Below, piece after piece: positions 5,805-12,144 of a stretch of DNA of 12,882 bases. Position numbers and translations under genes: made by a program. Within the stretch, counting starts at the first letter, position 1. Every line of letters starts with the position of its first letter. The stretch is from Candidatus Omnitrophota bacterium (lineage in GTDB: Bacteria; Omnitrophota; Gorgyraeia; Gygaellales; Profunditerraquicolaceae): NCBI GenBank assembly GCA_028706895.1, contig JAQTVG010000012.1, forward strand, positions 1 through 12,882. The letters run 5' to 3'. The notes beneath the pieces are model-generated. The model did not search any database, was not told the DNA's origin, and was given only the letters and a program-made list of their open reading frames with translations.

Positions 5805-6747
5805 TAATATTGCGGTAAAAGTTGAGAATCTGGAGAAGAAATTCGGTGAGTTTGTTGCTGTTAACCGGATAAATTTTGAAGTTAACAAGGGAGAAATTTT
5901 CGGTTTTCTCGGGCCTAACGGGGCGGGAAAATCCACTACTATACGCATGCTCTGCGGGATATATACTCCTACTTCAGGGAGTGGCCAGGTCGCAGGTTAC
6001 GATATCGTGAAAGAACAGCATAAAATAAAAGAACATATCGGCTATATGTCCCAGAGGTTTTCTCTTTATGATGACCTTACCGTAGAGGAGAACATTGATT
6101 TTTACAGCCGTATTTATAATATCCCCAAGAATGAAAGGCAAAAACGAAAAGACGAAACTATAAAATTAGCCGGCATAGAAGATTTCCGTAAGAGCCTTAC
6201 CGTTACCCTCTCGGGAGGGTGGAAACAGCGCCTGGCTTTGGGGTGCGCCATAATCCACCAGCCGAATATTATTTTCCTGGATGAGCCTACCTCCGGAGTT
6301 GACCCTATAACCCGCAGTAATTTCTGGAGTATTATCAAAGATATGGCAAGCCAGGGTAAGACGATTTTTGTGACTACCCACTATATGGATGAGGCGGAGA
6401 ATTGCGGCCGCATGGTGCTTATTTACCGCGGGACGATGATTGCCATGGGAAGCCCGCAGGAGATGAAGACTAAAGTCATGAAGAATGATATTCTTGAGAT
6501 AACCATACCGGACGCCGAAAAATGGACGGAGAGGATTTCTAAATTAGAAGGTATTAAAGAGACCGCGCTTTTTGGCGTTAATATTCATGCTGTGGTATAT
6601 GAAGCCCAGAAATCAATCCAGGCCATAAAAAATCTTTTTGAAGAAAATGGCGCCAGCGGTTATTCCGTAAACAAGATTCTGCCTTCATTGGAAGATGTGT
6701 TTGTTTATTCGATTGAGAATTACGACCAGGAACACAAACTAAAATGA
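5797..6747 (+). CDS. ybhF: ABC transporter ATPase, equivalent to the C-terminal half of YbhF
   Basis: A 316-residue ATPase with a complete set of catalytic motifs: Walker A GPNGAGKS (39-46), Q86 in the Q-loop, LSGGW (138-142), Walker B IIFLDE (158-163), and switch H195 in VTTHYMDEAE. Sites formed with the neighbouring ATPase would be unequal, this one supplying the full Walker B and His. Residues 228-308 are an extra C-terminal domain seen on many ATPases that drive ABC-2 exporters; it ends with the typical LPSLEDVFVY. The closest architecture I know is the second half of E. coli YbhF, where the two ATPases are one chain. Here they are separate genes overlapping by 8 nt. Its stop overlaps the next start in ATGA, so translation is coupled down the operon. 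Confidence 0.9.
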   Translation: MNDNIAVKVENLEKKFGEFVAVNRINFEVNKGEIFGFLGPNGAGKSTTIRMLCGIYTPTSGSGQVAGYDIVKEQHKIKEHIGYMSQRFSLYDDLTVEENIDFYSRIYNIPKNERQKRKDETIKLAGIEDFRKSLTVTLSGGWKQRLALGCAIIHQPNIIFLDEPTSGVDPITRSNFWSIIKDMASQGKTIFVTTHYMDEAENCGRMVLIYRGTMIAMGSPQEMKTKVMKNDILEITIPDAEKWTERISKLEGIKETALFGVNIHAVVYEAQKSIQAIKNLFEENGASGYSVNKILPSLEDVFVYSIENYDQEHKLK

Positions 6748-7877
6748 ATTTAAGAAGGATTATAGCTATAACAAAAAAAGAATTTATCCAGGTTAGGCGC
6801 GACCCGCGTTCCCTTTTGCTGGCTTTAGTGATTCCGGTAGTCCTTTTATTTATTTTTGGTTACGGGCTTTCGCTGGATATTAATAATGTGCAAACCGTTG
6901 TCTGGAACCAGGATGCTTCTTCTGCGCTCACCCGTAATTTCCTGCTCAATTTTAAAAATTCCAACTATTTCCAAATAAACTCTTATACGGATAATTACCG
7001 CGATATTGAACGTTTTATAGATACCGGCCAGGTGATGATGGCACTGATTATCCCTAAGGATTTTTCCCATTATATAGAATCTAATAAAAAGGCGCCTCTG
7101 CAGCTTTTGGTTGACGGAAGTGATTCCAATACCGCGACTATTGCCATGGGTTATGTGCGTTCGGTAGTCGCCGGTTACAATGCGACACTGGCATCCAGCG
7201 CGTTTTTAAAACAAGGCGTTAATCCTCCGAAGCTGCTGGATGCGCGCCCAAGAATCTGGTTTAACATGGGTATGGAGAGCAGATGGTTTATCATACCCGG
7301 AGTAATCGCGATGATAATGATGATTATTGCGGCATTGTTGACATCTATTTGTGTCGCCCGGGAGTGGGAGAGGGGCACGATGGAGCAGCTGATTTCTACT
7401 CCTGTAAAGGCCCCTGAGCTTATAATAGGCAAATTTATACCTTATTTTGTTATCGGGTTCTTTGACCTTGTGGTAGGAGTGATTATAGCGAGATTATTGT
7501 TTACTGTGCCTTTCAGGGGAGACTATTTTTTGCTCGTTGCCTTAAGCGCGTTATTTTTGACCGGCGCGCTTTCTCAGGGCATATTGATTTCTACGGTAGC
7601 AAAGACTCAATTGATGGCAAGCCAGCTAGCAATGCTGACCACATTCATCCCGACAATGCTCTTATCCGGGTTTATCTATCCGATTTTTAATATGCCGCAG
7701 GTTATTCAGGCGATAACTTATCTTATCCCCGCGCGTTATTACATTGTTGTATTAAGGGAATCATTTTTAAAAGGGTCGGATATATCTGTTATGCTGGATG
7801 AGGCGCTATTCTTATTTTTATTCGCGCTTATGATGTTTAGCCTGGCCGTCCGCAAATTTAAAAAAAAGGTGGCGTAA
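6744..7877 (+). CDS. ybhS: ABC-2 family permease, YbhS-like
   Basis: A 377-residue integral membrane subunit of the exporter. It begins with a cytoplasmic amphipathic helix holding KKEFIQVRRDPRS (11-23), typical of ABC-2 permeases. TM1 is at 23-41, followed by a periplasmic domain (42-180) with the motif LLVDGSDSNTATIAMGYV. Five more membrane segments are clustered at about 182-204, 230-255, 261-284, 298-318 and 350-370. The loop REWERGTMEQLISTPVKAPE (206-225) is the coupling region that meets the ATPase. The C-terminus is positively charged. The start overlaps the ATPase stop by 4 nt and lacks its own ribosome site. It pairs with the next gene to form a heterodimer, as in the YbhS/YbhR pair. 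Substrate cannot be told from the sequence; in E. coli the related system is reported in drug and cation export. Confidence 0.9.
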   Translation: MNLRRIIAITKKEFIQVRRDPRSLLLALVIPVVLLFIFGYGLSLDINNVQTVVWNQDASSALTRNFLLNFKNSNYFQINSYTDNYRDIERFIDTGQVMMALIIPKDFSHYIESNKKAPLQLLVDGSDSNTATIAMGYVRSVVAGYNATLASSAFLKQGVNPPKLLDARPRIWFNMGMESRWFIIPGVIAMIMMIIAALLTSICVAREWERGTMEQLISTPVKAPELIIGKFIPYFVIGFFDLVVGVIIARLLFTVPFRGDYFLLVALSALFLTGALSQGILISTVAKTQLMASQLAMLTTFIPTMLLSGFIYPIFNMPQVIQAITYLIPARYYIVVLRESFLKGSDISVMLDEALFLFLFALMMFSLAVRKFKKKVA

Positions 7878-7879
7878 AA

Positions 7880-9007
7880 ATGTTTGAGAGGATAAAGGCG
7901 ATACTGATAAAAGAGTTTAAACAGGTCTTGCGCGATCCTAGGATGCGGTCAATCATTTTTATTTCTCCGCTTTTACAGATAATTCTCTTCGGTTATGCCG
8001 CTAACAGGGATATTAATAATATCCCTACCGCTATTTATGACCGTGATAACACCAAGCAGAGCCGCCAGCTGGTGCGGGATTTTACGTATTCTAAATATTT
8101 TATACCTAAATATTATATATATGATGACAGGAGCCAGGATAAAATCCTTAATAAAGGCTTGGCAAGCGTAGTTATACGTATTGACCGCGGTTTTGGCCGC
8201 AACCTTATTGCCGGCAAAGACGCGGATATCCAATTGGCATATGACGGGTCAGACTCAAATACAGCTATGGTTATTATGGGTTATGCCAATACGATTGTGA
8301 GCGAATACCAAAACAGCCTTTTAGAAGAAGAGATCGCCGCGGATGGATTCCTGATAAACCCTCCCAGCGTAGATTTAAGGGAGCGCGCCTGGTTTAATGA
8401 GAATCTTATTTCATGCAATTATTATTTGCCGGGAGTAATTGCTTCTATTGTTACCATAATGTCTCTTTTATTGACTTCCATGGCTATAGTAAGGGAAAAG
8501 GAAATAGGCACCATGGAACAGTTGATTGTCAGCCCCTTAAGGCCGCTTGAGCTTATTTTTGGTAAACTTATTCCTTTCGGCGTAATCGCCCTTATGCAGG
8601 CCATTCTTATTACAATACTCGGAGTTTTATGGTTCCACATACCATTTAGAGGCAGCTTGTTTTTATTGCTTCTATCCACCGTTATATTTTTATTTACATC
8701 CTTAGGGGTGGGCCTGTTTATTTCAACCATATCTTCTACCCAACAAGAGGCAATGATGTCGGTTTTTCTATTCTATATGCCGGCCTTTTTACTTTCGGGA
8801 TTTGCTTATCCAATCGCGAATATGCCCGGGGTTATTCAACTGTTTACATATCTAAATCCTTTAAGGTATTTTCTCGTGATTATACGCAGCGTTTTCTTAA
8901 AAGGGGTGGGGATAAACATTCTTTGGGTGCAGCTATTGCCGCTTTTGATTATCGGCCTTGCTGTTATTACCATGAGTTCGCTTAGGTTCCGCAAGAGGCT
9001 GGAATAA
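7880..9007 (+). CDS. ybhR: ABC-2 family permease, YbhR-like
   Basis: A 375-residue paralogue of the preceding permease with the same plan: KEFKQVLRDPRMR (11-23), TM1 at about 24-40, a periplasmic domain (41-178) with LAYDGSDSNTAMVIMGYA, then five more membrane segments from 182 to 366. The coupling loop is REKEIGTMEQLIVSPLRPLE (205-224). The fourth of these segments contains PAFLLSGFAYPIANMP, matching PTMLLSGFIYPIFNMP in the partner. It starts 2 nt after the partner's stop and has its own ribosome site (AGGTGG at 7867-7872). It is the last clear exporter gene. No terminator lies between it and the pilin genes, which start 8 nt later. Confidence 0.9.
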   Translation: MFERIKAILIKEFKQVLRDPRMRSIIFISPLLQIILFGYAANRDINNIPTAIYDRDNTKQSRQLVRDFTYSKYFIPKYYIYDDRSQDKILNKGLASVVIRIDRGFGRNLIAGKDADIQLAYDGSDSNTAMVIMGYANTIVSEYQNSLLEEEIAADGFLINPPSVDLRERAWFNENLISCNYYLPGVIASIVTIMSLLLTSMAIVREKEIGTMEQLIVSPLRPLELIFGKLIPFGVIALMQAILITILGVLWFHIPFRGSLFLLLLSTVIFLFTSLGVGLFISTISSTQQEAMMSVFLFYMPAFLLSGFAYPIANMPGVIQLFTYLNPLRYFLVIIRSVFLKGVGINILWVQLLPLLIIGLAVITMSSLRFRKRLE

Positions 9008-9015
9008 TTAATTAT

Positions 9016-9489
9016 ATGAACCGCAAATTAATCTCACATGGATTATTAATCACTCCTAAGAATAAAGCTTTTACTCTTCTGGAGTTAATCATAGTAATTA
9101 TTATCATAGGCATTCTTGCCACCGTAGGCCTTAGCCAATATACTATTATAATCGAGAAGGGGCGCCTTGGCGAAGCTAAATCTAACTTAGGTGTTATGCG
9201 GAAACTCGCATATGAATATTATTTAAGAAATGGTACATTTTCTGGCATGGTGTCCAATGATGTGCTCGCATCGCTGCCTACCGGCTGTACTTCCACGAAT
9301 TACTTTTTTTATGCCCGGTCGACTATAGGTACTAATTGGGTTGACCTTGGGACATATAGATGCACTACCGGAGGAAAAACTCCTAATGCGCCATACTATT
9401 ACCGGTTGTTTTACCGGTTTTATCCGGAAACAAGCGGAAGTACATACATTTGCGAGTGCGATAATACGGACTATTGTCCATGCCGATAG
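9016..9489 (+). CDS. type IV pilin-like protein with cysteine-rich C-terminal tail
   Basis: A 157-residue pilin-like or pseudopilin-like protein. The leader is 18 residues, cut before F19 by a prepilin peptidase; the mature protein begins FTLLELIIVIIIIGILATVG with the key glutamate at +5 (E23). The residue before the cut is Ala18, where Gly is usual. A globular head follows the helix, with C91 and C116 probably forming a disulfide, and the segment YRCTTGGKTPNAP shared with the next gene. The tail holds four cysteines, C146, C148, C154 and C156, in a CxC-x5-CxC pattern that the paralogue lacks. It starts 8 nt after the permease stop, with no ribosome site or promoter visible between, so it may be part of the efflux operon's transcript. 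No pilus assembly gene is present in this window. Confidence 0.85.
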   Translation: MNRKLISHGLLITPKNKAFTLLELIIVIIIIGILATVGLSQYTIIIEKGRLGEAKSNLGVMRKLAYEYYLRNGTFSGMVSNDVLASLPTGCTSTNYFFYARSTIGTNWVDLGTYRCTTGGKTPNAPYYYRLFYRFYPETSGSTYICECDNTDYCPCR

Positions 9490-9962
9490 ATAAAAATGAA
9501 GCTTTTACTCTTCTTGAGCTAATTATAGTAATTATCATCGTAGGTATCCTTGCTACTTTAGGCCTTACAACTTACACCACACAGGTTGAATATGGACGCA
9601 CTGCCGAAGCCAAAGCTAATATAGCTGCTATGCGCAAGCTTGCCTATGAATATTTCCTGAAGAACGGCACACTTGCTACTGTTACAGCGGCCGATTTAGG
9701 TGTAGGCACAAACGGGCTTCCTAATGTATGCCGGAGTACGCATTATTATTTATATAGTTTTCAAAATGCTACGAGCAGCCGTGTATATCTGTATGCGTAT
9801 AGGTGCACTACTGGCTCTGGAGGCAAAACTCCTGATTGGTCAGGTCATCCTTATCTCTTACAGTATTATTTTTATCCTTTAGGCGGCGCGCCTTATGAAA
9901 CCCGATCATATGACTATACTACGGGAGTATGGGTAGAAGGTTACAAGGTTCCGCCATTTTAG
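9480..9962 (+). CDS. type IV pilin-like protein, tandem paralogue
   Basis: A pilin-like protein of 160 residues from the ATG at 9480. A TTG at 9474 in the same frame is possible but less likely. It overlaps the previous gene by 10 nt. The leader is only 8 residues (MPIDKNEA), then F9 starts the mature chain and E13 is the +5 glutamate; again Ala precedes the cut. The helix, the region MRKLAYEYFLKNGT, two cysteines and the segment YRCTTGSGGKTP match the upstream protein, which points to a tandem duplication. DNA identity in the first 60 bases of the mature part is also visibly high. The C-terminal end differs: it is rich in Tyr and ends YKVPPF, with no extra cysteines. Whether these are major pilins, minor pilins or pseudopilins cannot be told here. 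Confidence 0.85.
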   Translation: MPIDKNEAFTLLELIIVIIIVGILATLGLTTYTTQVEYGRTAEAKANIAAMRKLAYEYFLKNGTLATVTAADLGVGTNGLPNVCRSTHYYLYSFQNATSSRVYLYAYRCTTGSGGKTPDWSGHPYLLQYYFYPLGGAPYETRSYDYTTGVWVEGYKVPPF

Positions 9963-9990
9963 AGGGGCCCGGAAGGTATAATAATTTAAG

Positions 9991-10018
9991 TTGACAAACC
10001 GGAAAACTATGGTATACT
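9991..10018 (+). promoter_or_regulatory. strong sigma70-type promoter upstream of the cold-shock genes
   Basis: TTGACA (9991-9996), a 16-bp spacer and TATACT (10013-10018) make a near-consensus promoter. Transcription should begin near 10025-10026, leaving about 117 nt before the first cold-shock ATG. The promoter follows the second pilin gene with no terminator seen between, so read-through from upstream is possible. Confidence 0.8.
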
Positions 10019-10025
10019 TACCTCC

Positions 10026-10093
10026 AGTAGTAAATAAGAGATTAGAAGGTCTAGGGCCGGAAGGTGCAGATAGTCTAACCTTTCGGTTTTTTT
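10026..10093 (+). ncRNA. short terminated leader RNA or small RNA upstream of the cold-shock gene
   Basis: The promoter at 9991-10018 and the terminator ending at 10093 frame a transcript of about 68 nt. It could fold into a small hairpin TAGA-AGG-TCTA (10043-10053) and the terminator hairpin (10057-10086). In addition, GTAGTAAATAA (10027-10037) is complementary to TTATTTACTAT (10104-10114) with one G-U pair, which would close a three-way junction in transcripts that read past the terminator. It could be an attenuating leader of the cold-shock gene or a stand-alone small RNA. I know no family it matches. Confidence 0.45.
10057..10093 (+). terminator. Rho-independent terminator or attenuator in the cold-shock leader
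   Basis: CCGGAAGGT (10057-10065) pairs with ACCTTTCGG (10078-10086) in 9 bp including one G-U pair, with a 12-nt loop, followed by seven Ts (10087-10093). It sits between a strong promoter and the cold-shock gene, so it either ends a small RNA or attenuates the gene. The 9-mer CCGGAAGGT also occurs at 9969-9977, just upstream of the promoter. Confidence 0.75.
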
Positions 10094-10111
10094 GTTTCTG
10101 TCATTATTTAC

Positions 10112-10117
10112 TATAAT
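10112..10117 (+). promoter_or_regulatory. possible second -10 box downstream of the leader terminator
   Basis: A perfect TATAAT lies 26 bp before the first cold-shock ATG and past the leader terminator. No good -35 box is seen at 16-18 bp upstream, which is the T-rich terminator tail. It could start a short mRNA that avoids the terminator. The hexamer also overlaps the region that can pair with 10027-10037. Confidence 0.3.
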
Positions 10118-10142
10118 TTTAGAGGAAGGGAGGTAGTAAGTA

Positions 10143-10343
10143 ATGGCAAAAGGTAAAGTGAAGTGGTTTTCGAACCAGAAAGGTTATGGATTTATCACAC
10201 CTGAATCGGGTAATGACGTGTTTGTGCATCATAGCGCAATCCTTGGTGAGGGTTATAAATCTTTAGCAGAAGGCCAGGAAGTTGAGTTTGAAATTGAAAA
10301 AGGGCCCAAAGGCGAACAAGCTACTAAAGTAGTTAAGTTATAA
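10143..10343 (+). CDS. cold-shock-domain protein, CspA family
   Basis: A 66-residue single cold-shock domain: a five-stranded OB fold that binds single-stranded RNA and DNA and keeps mRNA unfolded. It starts MAKGKVKWF with the conserved Trp8 and Phe9; RNP1 is KGYGFI (13-18) and RNP2 is VFVHH (26-30). The length and all nucleic-acid-facing aromatics are normal. The ATG is preceded by GGGAGG (10128-10133). The long leader with a terminator recalls the regulated 5' untranslated regions of csp genes in other bacteria, though the sequence itself is not similar to any I know. A terminator follows at 10355-10393. Confidence 0.95.
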   Translation: MAKGKVKWFSNQKGYGFITPESGNDVFVHHSAILGEGYKSLAEGQEVEFEIEKGPKGEQATKVVKL

Positions 10344-10354
10344 CCTAAAAAAAC

Positions 10355-10393
10355 ACAAACCCGGTTCCGTTAGGGGGCCGGGTTTGTTTTTTT
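10355..10393 (+). terminator. Rho-independent terminator after the first cold-shock gene
   Basis: ACAAACCCGG (10355-10364) pairs perfectly with CCGGGTTTGT (10378-10387), with a 13-nt loop that can itself pair in part, followed by a run of seven Ts (10387-10393). A run of As at 10347-10353 on the other side could let it work on the opposite strand too. It separates the two cold-shock genes, so the second needs read-through or its own weak promoter. Confidence 0.88.
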
Positions 10394-10414
10394 AAGGTAA
10401 ACGGAGGCCTTAAG

Positions 10415-10627
10415 ATGCATACAGGCAAAATCAAGAAGTTAGTTCGCGACAGAGGTTTTGGGTTTATCAGCGATACAGACGGCAGGGATATATTCTTTCA
10501 TCAGTCCAGCGTCGTTGATTCAAAATTTGATAGTTTGGCCGAAGAGCAGACAGTGGAATTTGATGTTGAAAAGTCGCCAAAAGGCCCGCGCGCCATTAAC
10601 GTTTCTATCGCTCCACAGCAGCAATAA
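10415..10627 (+). CDS. divergent cold-shock-domain protein
   Basis: A 70-residue cold-shock domain, paralogous to the gene before it. RNP1 is RGFGFI (13-18) and RNP2 is DIFFHQ (25-30). The strand-1 aromatics of classical CspA are missing: the first protein has KVKWF, while this one has KIKKL, so Lys8 and Leu9 replace Trp and Phe. This should change nucleic-acid binding. Similar KKLVRDRGFGFI proteins are known in many bacteria, so it is a real subfamily and not a decayed copy. The tail ends in Gln residues (PQQQ). The ribosome site is GGAGG at 10403-10407. No clear promoter is seen between the terminator and the start, only about 20 nt, so it is probably made by read-through from the upstream gene. 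Confidence 0.93.
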   Translation: MHTGKIKKLVRDRGFGFISDTDGRDIFFHQSSVVDSKFDSLAEEQTVEFDVEKSPKGPRAINVSIAPQQQ

Positions 10628-10646
10628 TCTATTGCTATGAACCCTG

Positions 10647-10669
10647 CCCCTCCTAAAGAGAGGGTGGGG
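10647..10669 (+). other. imperfect GC-rich hairpin between cold-shock and radical SAM genes
   Basis: CCCCTCCT (10647-10654) can pair with AGGG-T-GGGG (10661-10669), with one bulged T, one G-U pair and a 6-nt loop. No U-tract follows. It may slow transcription or mark the end of the cold-shock mRNA, or be chance. No promoter for the next gene is clear in this 68-nt gap. Confidence 0.35.
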
Positions 10670-10695
10670 ATTGTAGATTAAAAAGGAAGTGTACA

Positions 10696-12009
10696 GTGAA
10701 AGTAGTTTTAATAGAGCCGGCAGCCGCAGAGGCAAACGTATATAGCAAATTGCGTATACCTTTGTTGGGGCCGGTGTATCTGGGGACAATACTTAGGAAT
10801 AAGGGGCATGAAGTTGAAATTTATAATGAGGATATTTACAGGCCTGATTATTCTAAGTTAAAAGCGGATGTGATTGGTATTTCAATCCTTACTTCAACCG
10901 CCAAACGCGGATACCAGATAGCTAAAAGATTTCCTAAGGAAAAAGTAATTATGGGTGGGGTGCACGCCAGCCTTATGTATGATGAAGCCCTGCAATTTGC
11001 AAGGCAGGTAGTTATCGGCGAAGCAGAGGATGTTATAGCGGGTGTTGTGGATGGCTCAATAAAGGAAGCGGTAGTTAATGGCAGCCCCGTGCAGAATTTA
11101 GACGCGCTTCCATATCCTGATTTTTCTTTGATTAAAGGCTATAAATCTCCCGCTCTTGTTGTGCCTGTTTCTACCTCAAGGGGTTGCCCTTTTGACTGCA
11201 CTTTCTGTTCTGTTACCAAGATGTTTGGCCGCGAATACCGTTTCCGCAGCGCGCAGAATGTTATGGAAGAAGTGGCCAACAGGAGCGCAAAAACATTTTT
11301 CTTCTGCGATGATAATTTTACCGCTAACCCTAAGCGCACACATGAATTATTAGGGCTTATGATTAAACATAAAATCCGCAGTTGGACCTGCCAGGTGCGT
11401 TGTGATGCCGCAAAAGACAAAGAACTCCTGAAACTTATGGCCCGCGCCGGATGCTCCGTAGTATGCGTAGGTTTTGAGTCCGTTAATCATGAAACACTCA
11501 AGGCATACAAGAAGAAACAGACCATTGATGATATAATACATGCGATCCGTTCTTTTCATAAAAGAAAGATTAAAATCCACGGGATGTTTGTTTTAGGCAG
11601 CGATAACGACAATGAAAGTACGGTTTGGGAAACCTTAAGGTTTGCCGTAAAACAGAAGATAGATACAATCCAGATGATGATACTCACTCCTGTGCCCGGG
11701 ACAAAATTTCATGAAGATATGCTGCAGCAAAAAAGGATTTTTACTCATGACTGGAACCTTTATGACGGCCAGCACGTTGTTTTTAACCCGAAATTATTAT
11801 CTGCTAAAGAGCTTCAGGTCAGCGTAACAAGGGCATACGCCAAGTTTTATTCTCTTTCTAAGTTTTTTTCCCTGCTTGTAAAATTACACTTCAGGAATGC
11901 GATGTTTCGTTTTATAGGGTACATAATTATTAAAGAATGGATAAAAAATAACCGCAACATGCATTGGCTGCGCAAGAACCGCCTTTCAACGTCTCCTTCC
12001 GTATCTTAA
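10696..12009 (+). CDS. B12-binding-domain radical SAM protein
   Basis: A 437-residue enzyme with an N-terminal cobalamin-binding domain (about 1-140) and a radical SAM core (about 155-360). The first part has the Rossmann-like pattern GPVYLGTILRNKGHEVEIYN and VIMGGVHAS; the DxHxxG motif of methionine synthase is absent, as in many class B members. The [4Fe-4S] motif CxxxCxxC is C164-P-F-D-C168-T-F-C171. FFCDDNFTANPKR and CVGFESVN are usual core motifs. The end has a YDGQHVVFNPK stretch and a basic, aromatic tail that may touch the membrane. Such enzymes methylate or rearrange unactivated carbons in lipids, cofactors or natural products; the substrate here is unknown. The start is GTG with a good AAGGAAG site at 10683-10689. 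It is not clearly linked with its neighbours. Confidence 0.9.
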   Translation: MKVVLIEPAAAEANVYSKLRIPLLGPVYLGTILRNKGHEVEIYNEDIYRPDYSKLKADVIGISILTSTAKRGYQIAKRFPKEKVIMGGVHASLMYDEALQFARQVVIGEAEDVIAGVVDGSIKEAVVNGSPVQNLDALPYPDFSLIKGYKSPALVVPVSTSRGCPFDCTFCSVTKMFGREYRFRSAQNVMEEVANRSAKTFFFCDDNFTANPKRTHELLGLMIKHKIRSWTCQVRCDAAKDKELLKLMARAGCSVVCVGFESVNHETLKAYKKKQTIDDIIHAIRSFHKRKIKIHGMFVLGSDNDNESTVWETLRFAVKQKIDTIQMMILTPVPGTKFHEDMLQQKRIFTHDWNLYDGQHVVFNPKLLSAKELQVSVTRAYAKFYSLSKFFSLLVKLHFRNAMFRFIGYIIIKEWIKNNRNMHWLRKNRLSTSPSVS

Positions 12010-12021
12010 AAATACCTTAAA

Positions 12022-12099
12022 TAGAGACGTTTTCCAACTCAAAGCGGAAAGTGTACCCTGGGGGGTACAGTGTCCCGATTGGCTCGGAAAGCGTCTTTA
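12022..12099 (+). repeat. 78-bp palindromic repeat, copy 2
   Basis: It is the same length and orientation as the copy at 2405-2482 and identical at 70 of 78 positions. It too begins 12 nt after a stop codon and is preceded by TTAAA where copy 1 has ATAAA. In the outer stem two changes (G12024 against T12097, and T12030 against G12091) are G-U pairs in the + strand RNA, so the stem survives. The inner stem (12046-12058 with 12063-12075) has two mismatches. The two 10-nt internal strands are identical in both copies. No U-tract follows. Confidence 0.85.
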
Positions 12100-12132
12100 A
12101 AAAATAATATTTAATAAATTTTAGAATTAAAG

Positions 12133-12138
12133 TATAAT
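12133..12138 (+). promoter_or_regulatory. -10 box of a probably leaderless transcript
   Basis: A perfect TATAAT lies 6 bp before the ATG at 12145, so transcription would be expected to start at or next to the start codon. The -35 region is AT-rich with no good match (TTTAAT at 12110-12115). There is no Shine-Dalgarno site before the ATG. Confidence 0.55.
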
Positions 12139-12144
12139 GTTTTC

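Noticed and set aside
9474..9476. TTG at 9474 as the start of the second pilin
   Set aside because: The ATG two codons later (9480) gives a normal short leader and a better start codon; no ribosome site favours the TTG.
10018..10025. TTACCTCC upstream of the cold-shock gene, complementary to its ribosome site GGAGGTA (10129-10135), as a sequestering element
   Set aside because: With the -10 box at 10013-10018 the transcript should start near 10025-10026, so most of this sequence would not be in the RNA. It would matter only for read-through RNA from upstream.
10647..10669. Hairpin after the second cold-shock gene as a Rho-independent terminator
   Set aside because: The stem is imperfect and no U-tract follows, so it is listed only as a hairpin.
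11139..11420. Minus-strand and alternate-frame open frames inside the radical SAM, permease and ATPase genes
   Set aside because: They lie fully within strongly supported genes, have no ribosome sites, and show no domain pattern.
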